A stretch of 15,662 nucleotides of DNA from JBMSHD01 sp049416425 (GTDB taxonomy: Bacteria; Pseudomonadota; Gammaproteobacteria; Francisellales; Francisellaceae): positions 1 to 15,662 of the forward strand of contig JBMSHD010000047.1 in the NCBI GenBank assembly GCA_049416425.1, in the 5' to 3' direction. The notes beneath the pieces were generated by a model that saw only the letters and a list, made by a program, of their open reading frames with translations, searched no databases and had not been told where the DNA came from. The position numbers and the translations under genes are program-made. Below are positions 7,401 to 13,492 of the stretch, piece after piece (the first letter of the stretch is position 1; each line of letters starts with the position of its first letter).

Positions 7401-10123
7401 TCAAAGCTGCCCCCCTCTGGCAGCGAGCCGAAATAATTTTTTTCATCTGTTGATGGCCTCAAACCAAATACACCATTATTCGTTAAAATGGCATAATCGG
7501 TGAGCGTATCGGTATTTCCAGGCATGGGGGCATGAAAAGTCGTGCCGGTGATGGTGATATCATCCGCATTTAAGCTGGTATCAACATAAATGGGTATCGC
7601 GACATGATGCCTGCCCAAGCTGTCCTTATATTCAACAACGAGCTCACCGTGCTGACCTTCCTCCACCGAAGGCGATACTTTCATTGGCAAAGAGACGCTG
7701 GATTGGCTGGCAAAATCAAAATCTGCCGCACCCTCAAATTCAACCCCAGGGTAGCTTGAGCCGATGCTGATCACTCTAAAATTGGCATCGGTGATGTTTT
7801 TGAGATCTATTGTGCTATTTGTCCTGTTAAGGCTTGTGCTCTCGGCAATAAATGGTGCTGTTGATATCATAAGATCAGGCTTGGCAGGAGCAAGATTGGC
7901 CGAGCCGACACGGATAACCTCACCGGTCTCACCATTGCTCAAAAGCGACTGATAGTGAGTTAAGATCTGTTGTTTGAAGCTGATACCATTGACCGTATAA
8001 TCGGCAGATGGCAGGGTGATAGTAAAGCGATGACTCTCACCGGGTTGTAAGGATTGAACCGCCTCAGGAAGGTTTGAAATATAAGGTGCTAACCAGTTGG
8101 CAATGACAAGCCCGGCATTGTTCATCGGCTCATCGGTATCATTCTTTAACACGACAGAAGCCGAAGCTTTGGGTGAAAAATCAACCGCCTTTGTAATTGC
8201 TGGTGTCTCTAGGTCTGAGTCTGTCACAGGCACAACCTTAAACTTAATATCTTGTTGACTTGTGATAGGCGTGTTAGTCGGTTTTATTGTGACTTTAAGC
8301 TTATCGTTATAATCAAAAGCCTCACTATTATCCTGAATCTCAGGTGCCGTATAGCGTAAATAGAGCCTGCAACTTGGGGAATTTGGGCTTAACCAGGTAA
8401 ATGAACCACCCGCCTCACAACTATCGGGTTGACCTTCAATCATACTGAAACCTTCAGGTAAGTCGATGTTCTCGATTTTCACGGCATCTTGGATATCTTG
8501 AGAATTAATCGAAACCTCAGCGATCAGACTCAGGCTTTGTCCAGAAATGATGCGAGAAGGCATCGGCGTATGAAGCATAATCGCAACCTCTCCTGATGCA
8601 ATGTACAGTGGAATGCGTTTATTCTCGGTGAGGTTATCATAAATCGGCATAATCAAGCTAAGCGGATTGGTTTTCTGATCCAGCGGCACATATTCTGCCG
8701 ATAACCACAGGCTGCAGGTTTGACCAGGTTCAATGCCATCTTCGGACGCACATCCATCATCTAAGGTTAAGCTGGCTACGGCCACATTATCGCCCAAATT
8801 ATTTTCAATACGATAATTAGAGAGATCTTTATCAGGATGAAAAACAAACTCTGATTCATTGGTAAGCCTAATGGGACTCAAAATAGTAGACTGACTGTTA
8901 TTTAATGTAAATAAGATACTGTTTTGAACCGTCAATTGATTAGGCGTAATACGGTTATCAATGTCAAGATCAGAATTAAGCTGATAGGCATTGCCAGCAT
9001 CATCTTCATAGTCAATGGTTAAAACCGTGTCGGGCTTAGAGCTTGGCGTTAACTTTAAAAAAATAAGATCCTGTGATTCTGGAGCCACTTGCAAAGATTC
9101 GGCCAAAACGTTGACACCATCGGCATGGATGGCCGTTATATGGAAGCTGCTTCTTGTCGGATTATTAAGCCCCAAGGTATAGCTCTTACTGGTGGTGTTT
9201 AGTTGCAGATTCGTTTTTTCAAATGACAAAGGCGAAGACTTAATCGCAATTTCGGGTATAATCGGGCGCATATTAGCCGCTTTAATGGCAATCTGGCGAG
9301 TCTGCGCGTTACTGCCCAAGGCCTGTTTTTCACTCTCACTCAGCTGATTCCAAACGGATGCCGGCATGACAAAAGAAAGGGTGGCAGTATGACCGGGTTT
9401 TAATTCCTTGAGCCTCATCGAATCACGCTCGCCAATGAGTTTTGCCAACGGTGAGTTTTTCTTAAAGGCAATATGAAGATTGTTAAGCGTTTTAGCCGAA
9501 GGATTTTCCACTGTAAATTTTACCAAAGCATGCGGATAGATGGAAATTTCATCACCGTCAAGCTTAACTCGACCCAGGATATTATCATTGGCAAAGGCTT
9601 TTTCTTCGGCAATAAAGCTGGTATCAAACGGCACAGAAAGTGTCTCACGAGAGGTTTTAATCTCAATGGCGTCTTTAATGTTTTGCTCAATGGTGCTTGC
9701 CGCTTCAAGCTCAATAACACAACTGTCACCGGCATCTAATTCGGCTCCTTTTTGGGTCTCGGTATTCCAGCAGGCGTCTTTCTCATCGCCATTTGTGATG
9801 GTAATGGCTCCATCGGATAGCTTTGGCGTCGTCACCCCTAAAATATGCGTATAACCCTGAGATTCTCCGACGCCTTGAATGTTGAATCCCGAAGCCTTTT
9901 CTTCGGCCGTGACGACAATTTCCATGCCAACCGTACTATCGGTAATCACGGCATTAGGCACACTGATACTCTCAATGGCTGTTGCCGGAACAATCGTTGG
10001 CGTCGACGGATCGTTATTGCTGTCATCGGTATCTGAGCTGCTACCGCCTCCACCGCCGCAGGCGGCCAAAAGCGCTGTTGTCAATAATAAGCTACTCAAT
10101 TTAACGGTTTTTGATTGTTTCAT
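4412..10123 (-). CDS. Giant outer-membrane lipoprotein: Ig-like stalk, Cys-rich domain, C-terminal beta-propeller
   Basis: This 1903-residue protein has a lipoprotein signal with lipobox L-L-A-A-C22, then G-G-G-G-G-S-S-S and an Asp/Asn-rich linker. Glycine at +2 favours outer-membrane sorting. Residues about 48-1400 form a stalk of beta-rich, Ig-like modules arranged as three diverged ~450-residue units. Many modules carry a Cys pair whose second member sits in G-x-S/T-C (for example G-Q-T-C, G-A-S-C, G-E-S-C), as in 'choice-of-anchor'/HYDIN-like domains. A Cys-rich domain follows (W1455-C-T-P-E-S-C-P-D-S-C-F, then C-Y-V-Y). From about 1530 to the end lie about seven propeller repeats of the type 'G-x-L-Y-x-x-G ... 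W-D-G-x-x-W'. I chose the ATG at 10123, which has GGAG six bases upstream and a start identical to its paralog at 13365; a GTG at 10135 would add only four residues. It is probably a surface binding or adhesion protein; the ligand is unknown and no catalytic motif was seen. Confidence 0.88.
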   Translation of the reverse strand: MKQSKTVKLSSLLLTTALLAACGGGGGSSSDTDDSNNDPSTPTIVPATAIESISVPNAVITDSTVGMEIVVTAEEKASGFNIQGVGESQGYTHILGVTTPKLSDGAITITNGDEKDACWNTETQKGAELDAGDSCVIELEAASTIEQNIKDAIEIKTSRETLSVPFDTSFIAEEKAFANDNILGRVKLDGDEISIYPHALVKFTVENPSAKTLNNLHIAFKKNSPLAKLIGERDSMRLKELKPGHTATLSFVMPASVWNQLSESEKQALGSNAQTRQIAIKAANMRPIIPEIAIKSSPLSFEKTNLQLNTTSKSYTLGLNNPTRSSFHITAIHADGVNVLAESLQVAPESQDLIFLKLTPSSKPDTVLTIDYEDDAGNAYQLNSDLDIDNRITPNQLTVQNSILFTLNNSQSTILSPIRLTNESEFVFHPDKDLSNYRIENNLGDNVAVASLTLDDGCASEDGIEPGQTCSLWLSAEYVPLDQKTNPLSLIMPIYDNLTENKRIPLYIASGEVAIMLHTPMPSRIISGQSLSLIAEVSINSQDIQDAVKIENIDLPEGFSMIEGQPDSCEAGGSFTWLSPNSPSCRLYLRYTAPEIQDNSEAFDYNDKLKVTIKPTNTPITSQQDIKFKVVPVTDSDLETPAITKAVDFSPKASASVVLKNDTDEPMNNAGLVIANWLAPYISNLPEAVQSLQPGESHRFTITLPSADYTVNGISFKQQILTHYQSLLSNGETGEVIRVGSANLAPAKPDLMISTAPFIAESTSLNRTNSTIDLKNITDANFRVISIGSSYPGVEFEGAADFDFASQSSVSLPMKVSPSVEEGQHGELVVEYKDSLGRHHVAIPIYVDTSLNADDITITGTTFHAPMPGNTDTLTDYAILTNNGVFGLRPSTDEKNYFGSLPEGGSFDRAMSTCTDGTMVMPGASCRLAFRVSNKADGQKIHIALNPVNNLVEEKLVDISISAEPIAVSVSQPIPSVMKQNSKAFLSLKLSNHGDKSVDITTPDSLPEGVIFKGSDCAGSIEAGESCQLNFSIMPDVRDGQYRMMIPLKVDGKEINTPIAAKIVESNSQDLESFELNYPDSGDLSIQAGDDGIVSVVNNGSEALNNVHFVLPGSLADHVLPESSSLTIPYLEAGDSAELKLVLDTSAEVQDYIDQNYQALSNNDSSQLIAVTAANAIDPYPIVNPHRLINMSDGITPLEPGLYSYPLESDSDSALRLIAIDDQALSGTGVSILSKPEENAILGQDSEIVFNFDDNAKSSAGIGITVEDVYGNQFDLSIPVVLPSSTPSIEEGVVVLGSNPQTIKIFNKDAFPLALSHDRADYTITASATDGQMPKAVNVLDNSDNRNSCLNYLNDTLIKGNFCELEISATDADDYDHAYSLNIKADDGKIMASQDFQVVTPGTLYSQYDKDFAHYSVKRIEVGNNSDKPANLGLTVSSGFSIYNGNNAATGIGPWCTPESCPDSCFNNGVNPTLTTVTIEPEGQCYVYTHGDEVAIGDMARANLEILVNGNDQATYQLSQSAQLIAIVRSLNNVYTWDGSKWSNLIDHANSVGNFFADEMVVNAQGDIYFTDDAYYYVDNKNKKVSLQNFSFMKWDGRDFSVYLSGDDVVNPNGMIRDMLFDREGNIYIGINKGKGLKDNPDATLLKFDGNSWQPITIPEGAMDTPNSMAYDPNKNRLYLSTLGKSENIEGAPAYSFQYDIDSGQFKQLAKPDISSSYPEYYNPLNIDKLGVSSDGSLYAGGIISRISGVSEYNGFVNNITRFDNGQWHPLVDQYGKTGVNNKVYNMAADGQGNLYVQGAFTKTGQMGYQYLAKWQPVSGTWQQMIGNSSLRSTDIQAMYADPVSGYLYVSGKNQYSLGSGAGVNFNYWNGSSWQSMGLSSYYIDNDYKNMTKLNKLEVRKIG
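5924..7231 (-). repeat. Stalk unit 3 of the giant lipoprotein (protein-level repeat)
   Basis: Residues about 965-1400. The head module reads Q-P-I-P-S-V-M-K-Q-N ... L-P-E-G-V-I-F-K-G-S-D-C ... G-E-S-C. Then come L-E-A-G-D-S-A-E-L-K-L-V-L and Y-Q-A-L-S-N-N-D-S-S-Q-L-I-A-V-T-A-A-N, a D-V-Y-G-N-Q-F-D-L-S-I-P-V segment, and a Cys pair ending K-G-N-F-C. It is directly followed by the Cys-rich domain, as in the paralog. Confidence 0.6.
7232..8593 (-). repeat. Stalk unit 2 of the giant lipoprotein (protein-level repeat)
   Basis: Residues about 511-964. The head module reads P-S-R-I-I-S-G-Q ... L-P-E-G-F ... D-S-C ... S-P-S-C. Then come L-Q-P-G-E-S-H-R-F-T-I-T-L-P and Y-Q-S-L-L-S-N-G-E-T-G-E-V-I-R-V-G-S-A-N, a D-S-L-G-R-H-H-V-A-I-P-I segment, and a Cys pair ending P-G-A-S-C. 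N-A-D-D-I-T-I-T in this unit also appears, as N-A-D-D-I-T-I-S, in the 1019-residue paralog. Confidence 0.6.
8594..9982 (-). repeat. Stalk unit 1 of the giant lipoprotein (protein-level repeat)
   Basis: Residues about 48-510. The head module (E-S-I-S-V-P-N-A-V-I) has Cys118 and Cys135 (G-D-S-C). It is followed by a block reading L-K-P-G-H-T-A-T-L-S-F-V-M-P and S-N-A-Q-T-R-Q-I-A-I-K-A-A-N. A D-D-A-G-N-A-Y segment and a closing Cys pair (D-G-C ... P-G-Q-T-C) come next. The same order of landmarks recurs in units 2 and 3 and in the paralog. Boundaries are approximate and similarity is at protein level only. Confidence 0.6.
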
Positions 10124-10165
10124 CTGTATCTCCACTTAATACTCATTCACACAATTTCATTATTT

Positions 10166-10184
10166 ATGACTGATTTTCAGTCAT
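10166..10184. promoter_or_regulatory. Perfect 8-bp inverted repeat, candidate operator
   Basis: ATGACTGA and TCAGTCAT flank a 3-nt spacer about 45 nt upstream of the giant gene's ATG. No T-run follows in the minus direction, which argues against an intrinsic terminator. A regulator-binding site or a leader hairpin fits better. The binding protein cannot be named. Confidence 0.4.
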
Positions 10185-10269
10185 TTACAGAATGCATTTT
10201 ACGCATATTCTTGATGAAGAAAAGTTTATGACACGATAAATAAAGGAATTAAAATAGTGCTGACTGGTG

Positions 10270-10289
10270 ATCTAACATAATTCTTAGAT
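10270..10289. terminator. Weak hairpin after the 1019-residue lipoprotein gene
   Basis: ATCTAA (10270-10275) and TTAGAT (10284-10289) form a 6-bp, AT-rich stem with an 8-nt loop, about 17 nt downstream of the lipoprotein stop. The stem is weak and no good T-run follows, so read-through into the giant gene is likely. It is recorded as a possible minor 3' structure only. Confidence 0.2.
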
Positions 10290-10305
10290 AGCTATAAAAT
10301 TTCGA

Positions 10306-13300
10306 CTATTCTGTGATCGTCGATACCCGCCCCAAAGCCAGGCTATGGATATAGCCTCCTGTGTTATCGCCAGGGTTAGCCGGCATGCTAAGATCACTCC
10401 AGGTATCGGTTTTGCTATTATATTTGGCAACCACTCCATCCTTGCCACTGACAAAGAGGTTGTCTTCATCATCCATGACCGCATCACGAATAAAATTATT
10501 GGAAAAAAGATGATTCGGCCCTGAGCCAATATTTGACCAGCTGGCACTATCAATATTGTATCTGGCGACATAAGCGTCGCCCTCGGCGTTTTGAAACTCA
10601 CCGCCCATATAGAGATTTTCTCCCTCTTGGTCTGAGACGACAAAATAGACTTGTCTGCTTAAAAACGGGGCTTGACTCGGCCCTGAACCCAGATCTTTCC
10701 AGAGATTATCGGACTGATCATACTCGGCAAGATAGGTATTTCCTGCCTCATTTCTAAAATCGCCGACAACGTATAATTTATCGCCAATGGATAGAGTGTC
10801 TCTGAAAGCACGATTAAAATCGCTGCCTGGAACATGCCCCCAACTGCCATTAGTATGCATAGCAATAAATGGATCCGAGTCTGGTGAGTCATAGGCATCT
10901 GATCGATCAAAATAACCGGCCGCATAAAGATTATCATCCGTATCGAAATCAATCGTCCAGATGTATTTGTTGAAATTATCCCCTAAATCCTGCCAGTCAT
11001 TGCCGTTGAAATGAGCAACATAACGATGGCCCTTTACATTGATAAAATCGCCGCCAGCATAAAGCTGTCCTTTATGATCCAGACTCAAGGCATAGATATC
11101 ACCATTGGCCCTGAACCCCTCCAGTTCTGACCAGACGCCATCGTCATATCTGGCGATAAAACGCTCACCTTCATCCTCTTTAAAACTTCCAGCCGCATAA
11201 ATCCTGCCTTCATCATCGGCAACCAGATTGAGTATGATATTGTTAAACGGCGTATTTTCAGGCCCATCACCGATATCCTGCCAACTGAAGCCATCAAATC
11301 TTGCGACATACTGATGGCCATCGGCATCGGTGAAACTGCCACCGGCATAGAGATAGGTTTCATTATCGATATGAAAGCGTTTACTCAGCGAACCATTCCC
11401 TAGCCCCATCACGCTCAATTCAGCCGTGACCGGACTGCCAAGAGTGCCAAAACCAGAGCCTTTGACATAGATGTAGCAGACTCCTGCTGTTTCATTATCG
11501 GCTTTTGATAACATCAGCGAATAAGCCGTTCCGGAATCGGGTATTGGATTTGTCTTGCTAAAGCAGGAATCAGGACAACCTGCTGTCGTGCACCAGCTTT
11601 GATCCGCTCCCTGATCATAGATATCATAAATCCCAGGAATTTGTGTTTTATCGATATCTAAACGAATGGCGCCGTCTTTATCACCGGCATTTTCGATCTT
11701 TATTTTCTTGACCGTTGGACTGATGGCAACGGTATCGACACCTGCCGTTAAGGCCTTGCTGCCCTTTTGAAGACTGAAGTTATCCGAAAGCGCATTGATA
11801 TTATTATGAGCCGAAATCTTCATCACATAAGAAGCCGCCGATGCCGTCGGTGTTTTATTCGAAATAATGCCGACATAACAGACCGCCCCCTTAGCCAGAG
11901 TGTGGTTCGCACAGGCCGGAACTGAGGACTCGGGTAAGGAAGTAAATAAGCCATTATCGAGCGGATCGGCCCCACCATCGCTGGAATCAAGAGACATAAA
12001 CGCAGAAGTTAGCCGCTCAAAACGCGCCGTAAATCCCGATGGATCATCATTAATGATGCCAATATTGGTCAAAACCGGAGTCCCATTTTCCGCGGTTTCT
12101 TGAACCAGAAGCTCTGGGTTGAGCAAGGAAAGCGTGACAGCGGCAGGCACGAGTTTGCTTGGTTGTCTATCCGTGCTGAAAGCATTGGCTTTCGCATCTT
12201 TATAACTGAGCGTCACCGGATTCTCCATACTCAAGGCATTCGCATTTGCCGTATAGGCTATGCTGCAACTTTGACCCGGTTCAATAACACCTCCACGAAC
12301 ACAGCTTCCCGTATTCTCCAGTGTATAGCCATAATCTGCCAATGCACTATCGGCGGTGATAGACTCAATCGTGATAGCCTCATCACCATGATTGGTGAGA
12401 TACTGTTCAAAGCCACCGATCGCATCGACCATTGTCGTTGCCGTAAAGGCGGCTGGAATCATATCAACGTCAAACCCGGAAGGCGAAAAGCTATTAATAT
12501 TAACGCCCTTTAGCGTGATTAATGGCTTATTCTGGCTGTCACGATTAATCCGCAGCTTATCGAGATAATCATAAAGCACGGCTTCGGCTTCAGCACTCAA
12601 ACGAAAACTGAATGTGTGAGCAAGGCCGATTGACAATATTTGATCACTCTTTAACTGTTTGGATTCACTATCCCAGCTGCCACCACTGAAGCTATCGGCG
12701 TCGATCATAGCCAGAATTTCATCCGGCAGATTGGATAAATCCAGTGCCAAACCATAAATAGGCTTATCGTTATGATTGTCTATGCGAAAGCTCACGGTGG
12801 CATCTGGCGCAAAGGTGGGTGTATCGCCTAAGCTATCGATGCCATTGCTCAGCTGCCCATCTGCCTTAAATTCAACCTCTATGGCTGCACGCTGAGTCTT
12901 GCTTACCGCTCCTGTGGTCGAGACAATAATATCACCGGATAGGCTGACATCGGGCTGATCTGAACTGACATAATAATGAAGAGTACAAGACTGACCAACA
13001 GAGAGGCTGGCACCGGATGTTCCATTCCAACAAGTGCCACCGGGCTCAGGTTGATTGCTATCGAAACGGCTGTTGACGTTTTCGGCAGCTGGCACAGAAA
13101 CATTACTGATGGTGATATCATCGGCGTTTAAAGCCTGATTGGTTTTGGCATAGCCAAACTTCAACGCCTGATTATAACTTATGGTTGAACTAAACTCAGC
13201 CGTCTGACCACTGACGACTTCGGTGGGCAGGTTGCTGTCTATGCTAATGCTAAGATCACCGGTGGTTACCTCATTATCATCGCCTGATGAACCGCCACCA

Positions 13301-13365
13301 CAAGCCGCCAGAATAATGCTGCTTATCAATAAAGTACTGAGCTTTATCAGCCTTGATTGTTTCAT
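10306..13365 (-). CDS. Outer-membrane lipoprotein: one stalk unit, Cys-rich domain, seven-repeat beta-propeller
   Basis: This 1019-residue paralog of the giant has signal M-K-Q-S-R-L-I-K-L-S and lipobox I-L-A-A-C22-G-G-G. Residues about 30-535 hold one stalk unit with the same landmarks: V-V-S-G-Q, N-A-D-D-I-T-I-S, a Cys pair ending G-Q-S-C, a G-V-N-I-N block, then G-S-C ... P-G-Q-S-C and a last pair ending K-G-A-V-C. A Cys-rich domain follows: V-K-K-I-K-I-E-N, then W591-C-T-T-A-G-C-P-D-S-C-F and C-Y-I-Y-V-K-G. The propeller fills about 668-1015. The ATG at 13365 has GGAG six bases upstream, so the start is secure. It was probably made by duplication with the giant gene, the stalk then expanding or shrinking. 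A surface ligand-binding role is inferred; no enzyme motif was seen. Confidence 0.88.
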   Translation of the reverse strand: MKQSRLIKLSTLLISSIILAACGGGSSGDDNEVTTGDLSISIDSNLPTEVVSGQTAEFSSTISYNQALKFGYAKTNQALNADDITISNVSVPAAENVNSRFDSNQPEPGGTCWNGTSGASLSVGQSCTLHYYVSSDQPDVSLSGDIIVSTTGAVSKTQRAAIEVEFKADGQLSNGIDSLGDTPTFAPDATVSFRIDNHNDKPIYGLALDLSNLPDEILAMIDADSFSGGSWDSESKQLKSDQILSIGLAHTFSFRLSAEAEAVLYDYLDKLRINRDSQNKPLITLKGVNINSFSPSGFDVDMIPAAFTATTMVDAIGGFEQYLTNHGDEAITIESITADSALADYGYTLENTGSCVRGGVIEPGQSCSIAYTANANALSMENPVTLSYKDAKANAFSTDRQPSKLVPAAVTLSLLNPELLVQETAENGTPVLTNIGIINDDPSGFTARFERLTSAFMSLDSSDGGADPLDNGLFTSLPESSVPACANHTLAKGAVCYVGIISNKTPTASAASYVMKISAHNNINALSDNFSLQKGSKALTAGVDTVAISPTVKKIKIENAGDKDGAIRLDIDKTQIPGIYDIYDQGADQSWCTTAGCPDSCFSKTNPIPDSGTAYSLMLSKADNETAGVCYIYVKGSGFGTLGSPVTAELSVMGLGNGSLSKRFHIDNETYLYAGGSFTDADGHQYVARFDGFSWQDIGDGPENTPFNNIILNLVADDEGRIYAAGSFKEDEGERFIARYDDGVWSELEGFRANGDIYALSLDHKGQLYAGGDFINVKGHRYVAHFNGNDWQDLGDNFNKYIWTIDFDTDDNLYAAGYFDRSDAYDSPDSDPFIAMHTNGSWGHVPGSDFNRAFRDTLSIGDKLYVVGDFRNEAGNTYLAEYDQSDNLWKDLGSGPSQAPFLSRQVYFVVSDQEGENLYMGGEFQNAEGDAYVARYNIDSASWSNIGSGPNHLFSNNFIRDAVMDDEDNLFVSGKDGVVAKYNSKTDTWSDLSMPANPGDNTGGYIHSLALGRVSTITE
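10321..11364 (-). repeat. Seven propeller repeats of the 1019-residue lipoprotein
   Basis: Seven units of about 45-55 residues follow 'x-L-Y-A-G-G-x-F-x(4)-G-x-x-Y-V-A-x-F-x-G-x-x-W-x-x-L-G'. Clear examples are L-Y-A-G-G-S-F-T-D-A-D-G-H-Q-Y-V-A-R-F, L-Y-A-G-G-D-F-I-N-V-K-G-H-R-Y-V-A-H-F and L-Y-M-G-G-E-F-Q-N-A-E-G-D-A-Y-V-A-R-Y. Seven units fit one closed seven-bladed propeller. The pattern resembles Rax2/delta-60-like repeats of many bacterial surface proteins; that comparison is from memory. The fourth and seventh units are the most divergent. Confidence 0.75.
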
Positions 13366-13492
13366 TTGTTTCTCCGTGTTGCATTATTATCGAGTGAAAA
13401 GCGATGTTTCCTTCTTGCTTAAACGCTTGCTAGAAATGCTGGGTAAGCTGAGGTGGCTTCAAGAGCGATAATTAGATTAAGCTCCTCCACGA
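13366..13492 (-). promoter_or_regulatory. 127-nt spacer upstream of the 1019-residue lipoprotein gene
   Basis: It holds the ribosome site GGAG (13372-13375) and, on the minus strand, a GATAAT (13386-13391) that could be a -10 element about 20 nt upstream of the ATG. No good -35 lies 17 nt further up. CCAC ... GTGG over the upstream stop codon gives only a 4-bp stem and no T-run follows, so there is no convincing terminator and co-transcription with the upstream propeller gene is possible. Confidence 0.3.

Larger units (their letters stand above)
10124..10305 (-). promoter_or_regulatory. 182-nt spacer upstream of the giant lipoprotein gene, with dyads
   Basis: This AT-rich spacer separates the two lipoprotein genes. 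It holds the ribosome site GGAG at 10130-10133, a perfect dyad at 10166-10184, an imperfect dyad AGAATGC ... GCATATTCT at 10189-10211, and a weak hairpin at 10270-10289. A TAAAAT on the minus strand near 10196-10201 could be a -10 element, but its -35 is poor. A promoter of its own for the giant gene is plausible from the length and content, not proven. Confidence 0.4.

Noticed and set aside
5924..9982. Repeats as recent DNA-level tandem duplications or a mobile element
   Set aside because: Similarity is visible only at protein level. I saw no long identical DNA repeats, terminal inverted repeats or transposase.
10053..10065. GC-rich hairpin CCGCC-GCA-GGCGG at the start of the giant gene
   Set aside because: It is explained by the codons of the A-A-C-G-G-G lipobox region. 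No evidence of a regulatory role.
9845..10139. Plus-strand open frames opposite the giant's signal peptide
   Set aside because: They are antisense shadows of the lipobox and Gly/Ser-rich linker, without ribosome sites or recognisable products.
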